Counted from the first letter of the stretch, positions 17,697 to 25,775 are shown. The stretch: DNA of 34,080 nucleotides from JADJEI01 sp035328465 (GCA_035328465.1 DAOLIQ010000029.1:1-34080); one strand, 5' to 3'. A program made the numbers and translations. Notes: a model not told the origin generated them from the sequence alone.

Positions 17697-18887
17697 ATGT
17701 CAAATAGTAAAAAACAAATATTAATCGCTCATCAATCTACAATTCCACATTATCGTGTTGCTTTTTATGAGGCAGTTGAAAGGCTTCGACCTCGATGGTG
17801 GGAGTTTACTGTGATGTATGACAAAGAAGAGGCTGATAATTTTTTTTACCTGTCTTCAAATATTAATAACTTTAATTTTCGGATTAAGAAAACAAAAAGT
17901 TATACTCTAAACATTTTAGGAAGAAGATTAATTTTTCAAACATTTCCTTTCACCTCCATGAAGTATGATCTTTTAGTTGTTGGAAATGCCATGAATAATA
18001 TTGCCTATCCCATTTCGTTTATTAGAAAGTTATTTGGTAAACCAATTGCATACTGGGGCCATGGTCGCGATGTTTTTACATTAAAAAAGAGTTTGTTAAA
18101 AAAGATGACCGATGGATTCAAGATGGTACTCTCAAATTTAGCTGATGGTTTCTTTGCTTATACAGAGGGAGTAAAAAAATACCTTATTCAAGGCGGTATT
18201 ACTCCGAATAAGATTTTTCCACTTTATAATACTATTAATATTGAAGAGAAACGAAAAGAATATGAATTAATCCTGCCAGACCGGGAAGCACTACGAATTA
18301 AAATGGGAGTGAATTCAAAAAAGGTATTATTAATGGTTGGGAGGCTGACTAAAGAAAGACGAATGGAATTTTTTCTCGAGTCATATAAGCATTTATTATC
18401 AATTGATAAATCCTATAAATTATTCATTATCGGCGGTGGAAACAAAAAAATTGTTGAAGAATTCCAAAATCAATGTGGGAAGGAATTTGTCGAATTTCTC
18501 GGAGTCGTACCTGATGATGAAATCGCAAAGTATTATATCGTTAGTGATTTATTTGTGTATCCAGGCTCAGTTGGATTAGCGCCTTTACAGGCGTTATGCT
18601 ATAATCTTATACCAATTGTTATAGATTCAGACACTCATAGCCCGGAATTTGAATATTTGAATAAAAACAACTCTATTATACTTCCTAAAAACACTGACGC
18701 AAGAGAATATGCAAACTCAATCAAATCATTTTTAGAGAATAAAGAAGAATTAATTAAAATACAAAATCATGCCTGGGATTCTATTAAACACCTAACGATA
18801 GAAAACATGGCAAAAAATTTTATTAGTGGAATTAATTTTATATTGGACAAAGAAAGGATTAGTAGTAGCAGTTATGGTAATAAGTAA
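17697..18887 (+). CDS. Glycosyltransferase family 4-like (GT-B fold)
   Basis: A 396 aa GT-B enzyme. The N-terminal acceptor domain starts I-A-H-Q-S-T-I-P-H-Y-R. The C-terminal donor domain opens with L-L-M-V-G-R-L-T-K-E-R-R (211-222) and includes F-I-I-G-G-G and V-P-D-D-E-I-A-K-Y-Y. The usual E-x7-E nucleotide-sugar motif is replaced by P-G-S-V-G-L-A-P-L-Q-A-L (289-300), a variant I associate with a GT4 subgroup in bacterial polysaccharide clusters. Retaining chemistry is expected for GT4 but not proven here. The downstream sulfotransferase start lies inside its last codons, so the two are translationally coupled. Donor and acceptor sugars unknown. Confidence 0.82.
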   Translation: MSNSKKQILIAHQSTIPHYRVAFYEAVERLRPRWWEFTVMYDKEEADNFFYLSSNINNFNFRIKKTKSYTLNILGRRLIFQTFPFTSMKYDLLVVGNAMNNIAYPISFIRKLFGKPIAYWGHGRDVFTLKKSLLKKMTDGFKMVLSNLADGFFAYTEGVKKYLIQGGITPNKIFPLYNTINIEEKRKEYELILPDREALRIKMGVNSKKVLLMVGRLTKERRMEFFLESYKHLLSIDKSYKLFIIGGGNKKIVEEFQNQCGKEFVEFLGVVPDDEIAKYYIVSDLFVYPGSVGLAPLQALCYNLIPIVIDSDTHSPEFEYLNKNNSIILPKNTDAREYANSIKSFLENKEELIKIQNHAWDSIKHLTIENMAKNFISGINFILDKERISSSSYGNK

Positions 18888-19653
18888 TAAATATAAATAT
18901 CTCTTTGTAGAGTCACCAATCACAGGTTCAACTGCAATAAGCGCTGAACTGCGTGAAAATTATGATGGAAAAGAAATATTAAGAAAGCATTCCAGATACT
19001 ATGAATTTTTAAAAGTTGCGGGCAAAGAAATTGCAAAAAACTATTTTGTTTTTTCAACGATTCGAAACCCACTAGATGCACAGGTAAGTGCTTATTTCAA
19101 ATATAAAACAAATCACCAAAATAGATTTACGACCCCCACGGAATGGAAAAGATATGGTGGTAGTTTATCTGAAAAAGATTTAAGAATATACAAATATGTA
19201 AAAAAACATAATTCGGATTTTAGCGATTATTTCAAGAAATTTATAAAGCTGCCTTATGATACTTGGGCAAGACTTGCTCATAAAAATTTTGATTATCTTA
19301 TCAGATATGAAAACATTCAACAGGATTTTACAGAGGTTCTAAAAAGAATTGGCATACAACAAGTTAGACCCCTACCTGAAAAAAACAAAACTGCAAAAGA
19401 TAAAAATTTCCTGGAAATCTATGATCCATCCATTCGACAAAGAGCGGTAAACATTTTCGGCCCTTTCATGAAAGAGTGGGGGTTCGAATTCCCAAAAGAA
19501 TGGGGAGATATAAAAATCTCACCTTTCGCACAAATTGAATACGAAATCGTTGGTTTTATGAAGAGTATCTATTGGAGGCTTACTCCTAAATCAAACGCAT
19601 TACAACGTAAAAAATTGTTGGGAGAACTTCAACAATTAAAGATCCATTCATAA
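18874..19653 (+). CDS. PAPS-dependent sulfotransferase 6 (Sulfotransfer_2-like)
   Basis: This sulfotransferase differs in type from the other five. Its phosphosulfate segment V-E-S-P-I-T-G-S-T-A-I (12-22) resembles the H-x-P-K-T-G/A-G-T-S loop of the carbohydrate 2-O-sulfotransferase (Sulfotransfer_2) group. F-S-T-I-R-N-P-L-D-A-Q-V-S-A-Y (60-74) is the matching 3'-phosphate motif (Arg64, Ser72). I prefer the ATG at 18874 (259 aa). A GTG at 18826 in the same frame would add 16 residues without domain character and give a 62-base overlap with the GT4 gene. The ATG overlaps that gene by only 14 bases. The C-terminal third ends without membrane segments. Acceptor unknown, possibly a uronic acid given the AlgD homologue 30 bases downstream. 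Confidence 0.75.
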   Translation: MVISNKYKYLFVESPITGSTAISAELRENYDGKEILRKHSRYYEFLKVAGKEIAKNYFVFSTIRNPLDAQVSAYFKYKTNHQNRFTTPTEWKRYGGSLSEKDLRIYKYVKKHNSDFSDYFKKFIKLPYDTWARLAHKNFDYLIRYENIQQDFTEVLKRIGIQQVRPLPEKNKTAKDKNFLEIYDPSIRQRAVNIFGPFMKEWGFEFPKEWGDIKISPFAQIEYEIVGFMKSIYWRLTPKSNALQRKKLLGELQQLKIHS

Positions 19654-19670
19654 AATTATAATTATCACTT

Positions 19671-19676
19671 AAAGGA
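19671..19676 (+). promoter_or_regulatory. Ribosome-binding site that fixes a TTG start
   Basis: AAAGGA lies 6 bases before the TTG at 19683. The protein read from that TTG begins with the beta-strand of the NAD-binding fold exactly where family members begin, so the TTG start is well supported. Confidence 0.6.
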
Positions 19677-19682
19677 TTAAAT

Positions 19683-20990
19683 TTGAATATTTCAATATTT
19701 GGACTTGGTTATGTCGGTTGTGTAAGTCTCGGTTGTTTAGCCCAGAATGGGCACATTGTTATCGGCGTCGATGTTAGTGAAACTAAAGTTGATTTAATCA
19801 ATCGCGGAATTGCTACTATCGTTGAAAAAGATATTGATGAGATTATAAGGGCTCAGTTTAATTCTGGTAAAATTAGAGCAACAAAGGATCCGAAAGAAGC
19901 AGTTCTGAATACCGAGATATCAATCATTGCCGTCGGAACCCCTTCATCTGTAAATGGTCATCTCGTACTTGATTATATTTATAAGGTTGTCGAAAATATT
20001 GCCGATGCTTTAAAGCAAAAAAATGGATTCCATGTAATTGCTATCAGATCAACTGTGCTCCCCGGAACTTGTGAGAAGGCGGCTAAAATGATAGAGAAAA
20101 TTTCAGGCAAAATATATAATAAAGATTTCACAGTTGTATCTAACCCCGAATTTCTTAGGGAGGGTACGGCGGTTAACGATTATTTCCATCCACCATACAC
20201 TCTAATTGGTTCTGACAGTAAGTCTGGTTCAGAAAAAATGTCTCAACTTTACAATGAAATTGATGCAGAAATTGTGATTACATCAATAAAAGAGGCGGAA
20301 ATAATCAAATATGTCAATAATACATTTCACGCTTTAAAGGTCAGTTTTGCAAATGAAATAGGCAATATTTGCAAAACTCTGGGCGTTGACTCGCTTGAAG
20401 TAATGAAAATTTTCGTAAAAGACAAACAGTTAAACATTTCCCCTTATTATTTAAGACCGGGTTTTGCTTATGGTGGTTCATGTCTGCCTAAAGATCTTAA
20501 AGCACTTCAAACTTTAGCTCATGATCTATACCTTGACACTCCTGTAATCCAGAGTATAAATAAAAGTAATGATATTCAAATTAAAAGGGCTGAAAAAATA
20601 ATTACAGATTGCAACAAAAATAAAATTGGGATTTTAGGTTTAAGTTTTAAGGAGGGAACAGATGACCTTCGAAACAGTCCTTCTGTTAATTTGATTGAAA
20701 CTCTTATAGGCAAAGGATTTACAATAAAAATTTATGACAAAAGCGTTCAATATTCTCAATTGACTGGAAGAAATAAGGACTATATAGATCAGCATATTCC
20801 CCACCTTGCTAAACTAATGGAAAGTGACATTGAGCAAGTGATTTCAATTAGTGAGTTATTAGTAGTTTCGACACGGGAAAAAGAGTTTGATGAAGTCCTA
20901 AGGAATATTCACGATAAAAAAATCATTGACCTCGTTGGTCTTGATAAAGAGTTACTAAATAAACCCAATTATTTCGGAATTAATTGGTAG
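19683..20990 (+). CDS. algD: GDP-mannose 6-dehydrogenase-like nucleotide-sugar dehydrogenase (AlgD-like)
   Basis: Oxidises a nucleotide hexose to the uronic acid with two NAD+, most likely GDP-mannose to GDP-mannuronate. The 435 aa length equals AlgD within a residue or two. The Rossmann motif is I-F-G-L-G-Y-V-G (5-12), followed by V-G-T-P-S (84-88) and N-P-E-F-L-R-E (154-160). The catalytic Cys267 lies in F-A-Y-G-G-S-C-L-P-K-D, and the C-terminal domain has G-L-S-F-K-E-G-T-D-D-L-R. The phrases V-S-F-A-N-E-I-G-N-I, P-Y-Y-L-R-P-G-F-A-Y-G-G-S-C and the L-V-D/I-D-L-V-G ending follow AlgD more closely than UDP-glucose dehydrogenases. It provides uronic acid for the polymer; no alginate synthase (Alg8/Alg44) is in the window. 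Confidence 0.85.
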   Translation: MNISIFGLGYVGCVSLGCLAQNGHIVIGVDVSETKVDLINRGIATIVEKDIDEIIRAQFNSGKIRATKDPKEAVLNTEISIIAVGTPSSVNGHLVLDYIYKVVENIADALKQKNGFHVIAIRSTVLPGTCEKAAKMIEKISGKIYNKDFTVVSNPEFLREGTAVNDYFHPPYTLIGSDSKSGSEKMSQLYNEIDAEIVITSIKEAEIIKYVNNTFHALKVSFANEIGNICKTLGVDSLEVMKIFVKDKQLNISPYYLRPGFAYGGSCLPKDLKALQTLAHDLYLDTPVIQSINKSNDIQIKRAEKIITDCNKNKIGILGLSFKEGTDDLRNSPSVNLIETLIGKGFTIKIYDKSVQYSQLTGRNKDYIDQHIPHLAKLMESDIEQVISISELLVVSTREKEFDEVLRNIHDKKIIDLVGLDKELLNKPNYFGINW

Positions 20991-20993
20991 TCT

Positions 20994-21761
20994 ATGATAA
21001 AATTTCCTTCCAAATACTCTTTATTTGGCGTTGATTATTCAGCAACTGACTATGAATCAGCAAGCGATATAATCATCCAAATGGCTACACAAAGAACGAG
21101 CTTTGCGGTCTCCGCTCTTGCCGTTCATGGACTCATTACCGCAGTTCGCGATAAAAAACTAAAATCTCTTATTAAGAAAATAGATATGATTGTTCCTGAC
21201 GGACAACCAATTCGATGGGCACTTAACAGCTTTCATAAAATTGGACTAAAAGACAGAGTTTACGGACCAACATTAACACTTTACGTTCTAAAAAAAGCAA
21301 ATGAAAATAATTTAAAGATTTATCTTTATGGCAGTACAAAAGAAACTCTTCATAAATTTTCTTTATTTATTAAACAAAGTTTCCCCAATGTAATAATTTC
21401 AGGAATTCATGTCGATCGTTTTAGAGAAGCAACCCCGAAAGAAAACCTGGAAGATATAAAAAAAATTAATGATTCCGGTGCTAACATTGTGCTTGTTGGA
21501 AGAGGTTGTCCAAGACAAGAGGTTTGGGTTGCTGAACATCAAGGCAAAATACATGCTGCAATGATGGCTGTGGGTGCCGCTTTTGATTTTCATGCCGGAA
21601 CGGTTAAACAGGCACCCAAATGGGTTCAGGATTACGGCTTTGAGTGGTTATTCAGACTTATCCAAGAACCGAAACGATTGTGGAAACGATACTTAATTAC
21701 AAATAGTTATTTCATCTTATTATTTTTTAAAAACAAATTTATTCATAGGAGCTTTACTTAA
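20994..21761 (+). CDS. WecG/TagA/CpsF glycosyltransferase (GT26)
   Basis: A 255 aa inverting transferase that typically adds the second sugar to an undecaprenyl-diphosphate-linked first sugar. Family marks: V-P-D-G-Q-P-I-R-W (67-75, with Asp69 as the likely catalytic residue), Y-G-P-T-L-T (about 89-94), L-Y-G-S-T-K-E-T, V-G-R-G-C-P-R-Q-E-V-W, G-A-A-F-D-F-H-A-G, and the C-terminal W-L-F-R-L-I-Q-E-P-K-R-L-W-K-R-Y, which anchors to the membrane. It starts three bases after the dehydrogenase stop, and its stop codon shares one base with the next start. With the WcaJ-like enzyme downstream, it fits the first steps of repeat-unit assembly. UDP-ManNAc or another donor cannot be chosen. Confidence 0.88.
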   Translation: MIKFPSKYSLFGVDYSATDYESASDIIIQMATQRTSFAVSALAVHGLITAVRDKKLKSLIKKIDMIVPDGQPIRWALNSFHKIGLKDRVYGPTLTLYVLKKANENNLKIYLYGSTKETLHKFSLFIKQSFPNVIISGIHVDRFREATPKENLEDIKKINDSGANIVLVGRGCPRQEVWVAEHQGKIHAAMMAVGAAFDFHAGTVKQAPKWVQDYGFEWLFRLIQEPKRLWKRYLITNSYFILLFFKNKFIHRSFT

Positions 21762-22819
21762 TGAAAAAAATGATTGTCACCGGTTCAAGCGGATTAATTG
21801 GAAGCGAAGTAGTTGCATTTTTTGCTCAACGGGATTGGATGGTATATGGAATTGACAACGACATGCGTGCAGACTTTTTCGGGCCAACCGGTGATACCAG
21901 ATGGAATCAAAAAAGACTTTCGGAATTGTACAAAAATTTCAAGCATAATGAAATTGATATCCGTAATAGAGAGGCAATTCTTGAATTTGTGATGACGACA
22001 AAACCGGACGCCATAGTCCATACCGCAGCACAACCCAGCCACGACCTTGCCGCCTCCAGACCTTTTGATGATTTCGATGTTAATGCTGTTGGCACATTAA
22101 ATCTACTCGAAGCGAATAGAAGAACAAACCCCGAAATGCCATTTATTTATATGTCAACTAATAAAGTCTACGGTGACGCACCAAATGAACTTAATCTTGT
22201 TGAGTTAGAAACTCGCTGGGATTATACCAATAAAAATTTTTATGATGGAATTAGGGAGGATTTTAGAATTGATCAGTCCAAACATTCACTATTTGGAGCC
22301 TCAAAGGTTGCTGCTGATGTAATGGTGCAGGAGTATGGCAGATATTTTGGAATGCCAACTTGTTGTTTAAGAGGGGGATGTTTGACCGGACCAAATCATA
22401 GCGGGGTTGAATTACATGGATTTTTAAGTTACTTGATAAAGTGTAATGTTGAAAAGAAAAAATATAATATTTACGGTTACAAAGGCAAACAGGTGCGAGA
22501 TAATATCCACTCGCTCGATGTCGTGCGTTTTATGAATGAATTTCTGAATTATCCCAGGGTCGCGGAAGTTTATAACCTCGGAGGTGGGCGGGCTAATTCT
22601 ATTTCAATACTCGAGGCTTTTTCACTGATTGAGTCTATTTCCGGAAATTCAATGATATATGAATACTTTGACCAAAATAGAATTGGTGATCATATTTGTT
22701 ACATATCTAATCTTAAGAAAATGAAAGAACATTATCCCAATTGGGACATAACAAAGGACTTGAAAACTACATTTCAAGAAATTTATCTGGCATGGGAAAA
22801 GAAGTTAATTAAAAATTAA
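21761..22819 (+). CDS. SDR-family nucleotide-sugar epimerase-like protein (CDP-paratose 2-epimerase-like)
   Basis: A 352 aa extended short-chain dehydrogenase. The NAD-binding motif is G-S-S-G-L-I-G (8-14), followed by H-T-A-A-Q-P (87-92), M-S-T-N-K-V-Y-G (131-138) and a substrate-domain block R-G-G-C-L-T-G-P-N-H-S-G. The catalytic pair, normally Y-x-x-x-K, reads F-G-A-S-K with Phe178 and Lys182, so the usual acid/base Tyr is absent. The overall layout is closest to CDP-paratose/tyvelose 2-epimerase (RfbE)-like proteins. It is expected in the cytoplasm. The start overlaps the GT26 stop by one base (TAATG) and has AGGAG at 21747-21751. The substrate is not readable, and an epimerase role is likely but not shown because of the Phe. 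Confidence 0.75.
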   Translation: MKKMIVTGSSGLIGSEVVAFFAQRDWMVYGIDNDMRADFFGPTGDTRWNQKRLSELYKNFKHNEIDIRNREAILEFVMTTKPDAIVHTAAQPSHDLAASRPFDDFDVNAVGTLNLLEANRRTNPEMPFIYMSTNKVYGDAPNELNLVELETRWDYTNKNFYDGIREDFRIDQSKHSLFGASKVAADVMVQEYGRYFGMPTCCLRGGCLTGPNHSGVELHGFLSYLIKCNVEKKKYNIYGYKGKQVRDNIHSLDVVRFMNEFLNYPRVAEVYNLGGGRANSISILEAFSLIESISGNSMIYEYFDQNRIGDHICYISNLKKMKEHYPNWDITKDLKTTFQEIYLAWEKKLIKN

Positions 22820-23158
22820 AATTACGGGACCGATTTTTAAATTGAATTAGGAAACAGTTCAGATAAAATTTTTCATTTTATTTGCTGACAATTAGTTCTA
22901 TCGTAAAATAAGTTACCAGAATGCAACACATAATCTTAAAAATAGATTTTTTTATTTATTCTTTGCCTCGGATATCATTCAAAGCCGTAAATATTACAAA
23001 TTTATACTTTTTGAGGCTTATAATTGTCTAATTCTGGCGAAAACATTGCCTTAAATTGACATTTTTTAGGTATGATAATTGATTAAATTATTTACTAATT
23101 CGGAGATAATCAGCTCTCGACCAAATAATTTGATCTAAAGAAGAATTATAAAATTTAG
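22820..23158. other. 339-base AT-rich intergenic stretch before the initiating transferase
   Basis: No gene is apparent on either strand. A short hairpin (AATCT 22932-22936, AGATT 22944-22948) runs into a T tract and might be a weak terminator for the upstream operon. A TTGACA (23056-23061) and TATGAT (23071-23076) occur, but with only 9 bases between them. A promoter for the initiating transferase gene is likely somewhere here but is not resolved. Confidence 0.45.
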
Positions 23159-24559
23159 ATGTTACAGTACCAAAAATCGTTACGATACATTAGGCTTTTA
23201 CTCGACATATCCACAATTGTACCAGCATATCTAATCACTGTTTGGATTGAATTTTATCCAAAGACGCCTGTATTCAGTTATAAAGTATTTTTCATTCTAA
23301 TTTCACTCATTTTAGTTTGGCCAGCCTCAGCCGCTTTTTCAGACGCATATGACGAATTTCGTTCAAGGAATTTTACATTTGAAATTGGTTCTGTTGTAAA
23401 AAACGTATTCATTCAATCGATCGCCGCAGTAGTCATTTTATTTTTTGCCAAACACAAGCATCTCGATGAAGCATTTATTGTAATATATCCCACCATACTT
23501 TTCCTTCTATTGCTCGCCAACAAAATGATAGTCCGGAAAATTCTGCAACTTCAGAGAAAAAAGGGAATGTTATTAAGGAACCTTTTAATAGTTGGCACAG
23601 GCGAACTGGGAATGAGCTTTTTCGATATACTTCAAAAAAATCCTCAGTTCGGGTACAAGGTGGTGGGTTTTGTAGATGACAAAAAGAATACTGTCTTAAA
23701 TGGATTATATCGTGGTAATATCGAAAATTTGGATGAAATTCTCTCCAGCTCTGAAATCAATGATGTTATAATTGCACTTCCGGATTATTCTGCAAACAAG
23801 CTTGAAGAGGTCATTAAAACTTGTGAGAACCATACTATCAGAGTGAAAGTGATCCCGGATTATTTCAAGTTTATGTCATCCAAATATAAATTTTCTATGT
23901 TTGGAAGATTTCCAATCGTTTCAGTTCGAGAGGATAAGCTAAATGAATTTCATTGGCGGGTAATAAAAAGAACTTTCGATTTAGTAATTACTATATTTTT
24001 ATTTCTATTTATATTTTGGTGGCTTTGGCCAATAATAGGCTTCGCAATAAAGATGAGTTCTGCAGGCCCCATCTTCTTTAAACAGGAACGTTGGGGAAGG
24101 CACAACCAAAGATTTATTGCCTATAAATTTCGTTCTATGAAGACTGACTGTCCTGAATTATCGCAGGATGGAAAATATGTGCAAGCAACAAAAGATGACC
24201 CTCGCATCACAAAAATCGGAAAGTTTTTGCGTAAAACAAGTTTAGATGAATTACCTCAATTGATTAACGTTCTTAAAGGTGAAATGAGTTTAGTTGGGCC
24301 AAGACCGCATCCAACACCACTAAACCTTGAATCAAAAAATCAGGTTTATTTATATATGCTTAGACACCTTGTCACTCCTGGATTGACCGGCTGGGCACAA
24401 ATAAAGGGTCATCGAGGAGAGACAAAAACCGTTGAAGCAATGCAACAGAGAATTAATCACGATGTCTGGTACATAGAAAACTGGTCTTTCTGGTTGGATA
24501 TTCAAATCATTCTGCTTACGATTTGGTTAATGATTATAGGAGACAATAAAGCATATTGA
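23159..24559 (+). CDS. Undecaprenyl-phosphate hexose-1-phosphate transferase (WcaJ/PssA-type sugar transferase)
   Basis: Starts repeat-unit synthesis by moving a sugar-1-phosphate from a nucleotide sugar to undecaprenyl phosphate at the inner membrane. The 466 aa protein has four or so N-terminal membrane helices (residues about 10-130). It then has a CoA-binding-like Rossmann domain (L-L-I-V-G-T-G-E-L-G at about 142-151). The C-terminal catalytic domain starts K-R-T-F-D-L-V with one hydrophobic re-entrant helix. Its motifs are F-K-Q-E-R-W-G, Y-K-F-R-S-M-K, the D-E-L-P-Q-L-I-N-V-L-K-G-E-M-S-L-V-G-P-R-P block and P-G-L-T-G-W-A-Q. This is the polyisoprenyl-phosphate hexose-1-phosphate transferase architecture. 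It is the last gene of the + strand locus and converges on the acyl-CoA-dehydrogenase-like gene. Glucose or galactose is the usual substrate, unproven here. Confidence 0.9.
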   Translation: MLQYQKSLRYIRLLLDISTIVPAYLITVWIEFYPKTPVFSYKVFFILISLILVWPASAAFSDAYDEFRSRNFTFEIGSVVKNVFIQSIAAVVILFFAKHKHLDEAFIVIYPTILFLLLLANKMIVRKILQLQRKKGMLLRNLLIVGTGELGMSFFDILQKNPQFGYKVVGFVDDKKNTVLNGLYRGNIENLDEILSSSEINDVIIALPDYSANKLEEVIKTCENHTIRVKVIPDYFKFMSSKYKFSMFGRFPIVSVREDKLNEFHWRVIKRTFDLVITIFLFLFIFWWLWPIIGFAIKMSSAGPIFFKQERWGRHNQRFIAYKFRSMKTDCPELSQDGKYVQATKDDPRITKIGKFLRKTSLDELPQLINVLKGEMSLVGPRPHPTPLNLESKNQVYLYMLRHLVTPGLTGWAQIKGHRGETKTVEAMQQRINHDVWYIENWSFWLDIQIILLTIWLMIIGDNKAY

Positions 24560-24590
24560 TTGGTATCTATGTTTCAGATCAATTAGATCG

Positions 24591-24619
24591 AACTAAGTAC
24601 TATAACTTTGAACTTAGTT
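24591..24619. terminator. Inverted repeat between convergent genes, possible two-way terminator
   Basis: AACTAAGT (24591-24598) and ACTTAGTT (24612-24619) form an 8-bp stem with a 13-base loop. It lies in the 64-base gap where the + strand locus and the - strand operon meet end to end. The stem is weak and no long T tract follows on either strand, so termination is suggested by position rather than by strength. Confidence 0.35.
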
Positions 24620-24623
24620 GATT

Positions 24624-25775
24624 TTACATTCCAAGCCAGCGCGCTATAATATTTTTTTGAACTTCATTTGCACCTGAATAAATTGTACCTGCCATTGAGT
24701 CTCTTAGAATTCTTTCAACTTCATATTCTGTTGTGAATCCATAACCACCAAATATCTGCACCGTATCCATAGCACATTTGATTAACGCTTCGCTGACATA
24801 AACTTTTGTAATCGAAGCATCCATTGTCACGTGCTTGCCTTTATCTAACAGCCAGGCAGCTTTATAAACCAGGTTCCTTGATGTTTCAATTCTAATTTTC
24901 ATATCGACAATTTTATGAGATATAGCCTGATAAGAGGAAATTCTATTACCAGACGCTTTTCTTGTTTTAGAATACTTAATAGCTTTTTCAAGTAAGCGTT
25001 CCATCGTTCCTATATGTGCTGCTGCGATACAAATTCGTTCCCAATCCATCGAATAAGCAAATATTGTTGGACCTGCACCGAGCCCGCCTAAAACAGCACT
25101 AGCCGGTACAAAAGCATTATCTAAAACTATTTCACCAATAGGACTTGTACGAAGTCCCATCTTTTCGAACTTTTGACCTGGAATGTAGCCGGGTGTATCT
25201 CGCTCGACTAAAAAAACAGAGATGCCTCCGTAGTAACCCTTTTCTGCATCGCTCATCGCATACAAAATTGCAAGGTCAGCAACCGGACCATTGGATGAAA
25301 AAGTTTTTGTACCTGTAATTCTATATCCTTCTTTATCAGGTAATGCTTTAGTTGACATATTAAATGCATCACTGCCAGAGCTTGGTTCAGTCATACCATT
25401 AACAGCTATAATAGATCCGTCACAAAGACGGGGGAGGTATTTTTGTTTCTGTTCTTCATTGGCGTATTTCCAAACGGGTATTACACAAGCAAGCAGATGT
25501 GCACATATTGAAAAAACTAAGCCGCCGTCTTCACATCCGTAACCCAACCCTTCCAATGCAATAGCTGTTGAGACCGCATTTAATCCAAGTCCACCATATT
25601 CTTCCGGTACAGGCAGGCCTTGTAAGCCCATTTCGCCGCACTTTTTCCAGAGATCACGGGAAAATGTTTGCTGTCGGTCTCTTTCAATTACGTTGTTATT
25701 TAATTCTTTTTTTGCAAAACGAATGATTTCTTTTTTTAGATTTAACTGATCTTCTGTATATCCAAAATCAATCAT
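24624..25775 (-). CDS. Acyl-CoA-dehydrogenase-like flavoenzyme, probably acting on a carrier-bound aminoacyl group
   Basis: A 383 aa flavoprotein of the acyl-CoA dehydrogenase fold. It has V-P-E-E-Y-G-G-L-G-L (56-65), the FAD-side M-T-E-P-S-S-G-S-D (128-136) and F-G-G-Y-G-F near the end. The usual medium-chain catalytic Glu (I-Y-E-G-T) is Ser367 here (I-Y-S-G-A). A Glu at 246 in S-M-D-W-E-R sits where isovaleryl-CoA dehydrogenase and, as I recall, prolyl-carrier dehydrogenases such as PltE have theirs. Its start codon overlaps the stop of the adenylation ligase gene by one base, and a carrier gene precedes that. It therefore probably introduces a double bond into, or aromatises, a carrier-tethered substrate rather than serving fatty-acid oxidation. 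Proline to pyrrole-2-carboxylate is one hypothesis; ordinary acyl-CoA oxidation is the alternative. Confidence 0.8.
   Translation of the reverse strand: MIDFGYTEDQLNLKKEIIRFAKKELNNNVIERDRQQTFSRDLWKKCGEMGLQGLPVPEEYGGLGLNAVSTAIALEGLGYGCEDGGLVFSICAHLLACVIPVWKYANEEQKQKYLPRLCDGSIIAVNGMTEPSSGSDAFNMSTKALPDKEGYRITGTKTFSSNGPVADLAILYAMSDAEKGYYGGISVFLVERDTPGYIPGQKFEKMGLRTSPIGEIVLDNAFVPASAVLGGLGAGPTIFAYSMDWERICIAAAHIGTMERLLEKAIKYSKTRKASGNRISSYQAISHKIVDMKIRIETSRNLVYKAAWLLDKGKHVTMDASITKVYVSEALIKCAMDTVQIFGGYGFTTEYEVERILRDSMAGTIYSGANEVQKNIIARWLGM

Noticed and set aside
22932..22954. AATCT/AGATT hairpin with T tract as a firm terminator
   Set aside because: The 5-bp A/T-rich stem is too weak to call, and it lies more than 100 bases after the epimerase stop. 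It is mentioned only as part of the intergenic stretch.
23056..23076. TTGACA followed by TATGAT as a sigma-70 promoter before the initiating transferase
   Set aside because: Only 9 bases separate the two boxes, far from the usual 16-18, and no properly spaced alternative -10 box is seen.
25291..25542. Plus-strand 83-codon frame inside the dehydrogenase gene
   Set aside because: It lies wholly opposite a well-supported gene and shows no domain or ribosome-binding site, so it is a shadow frame.
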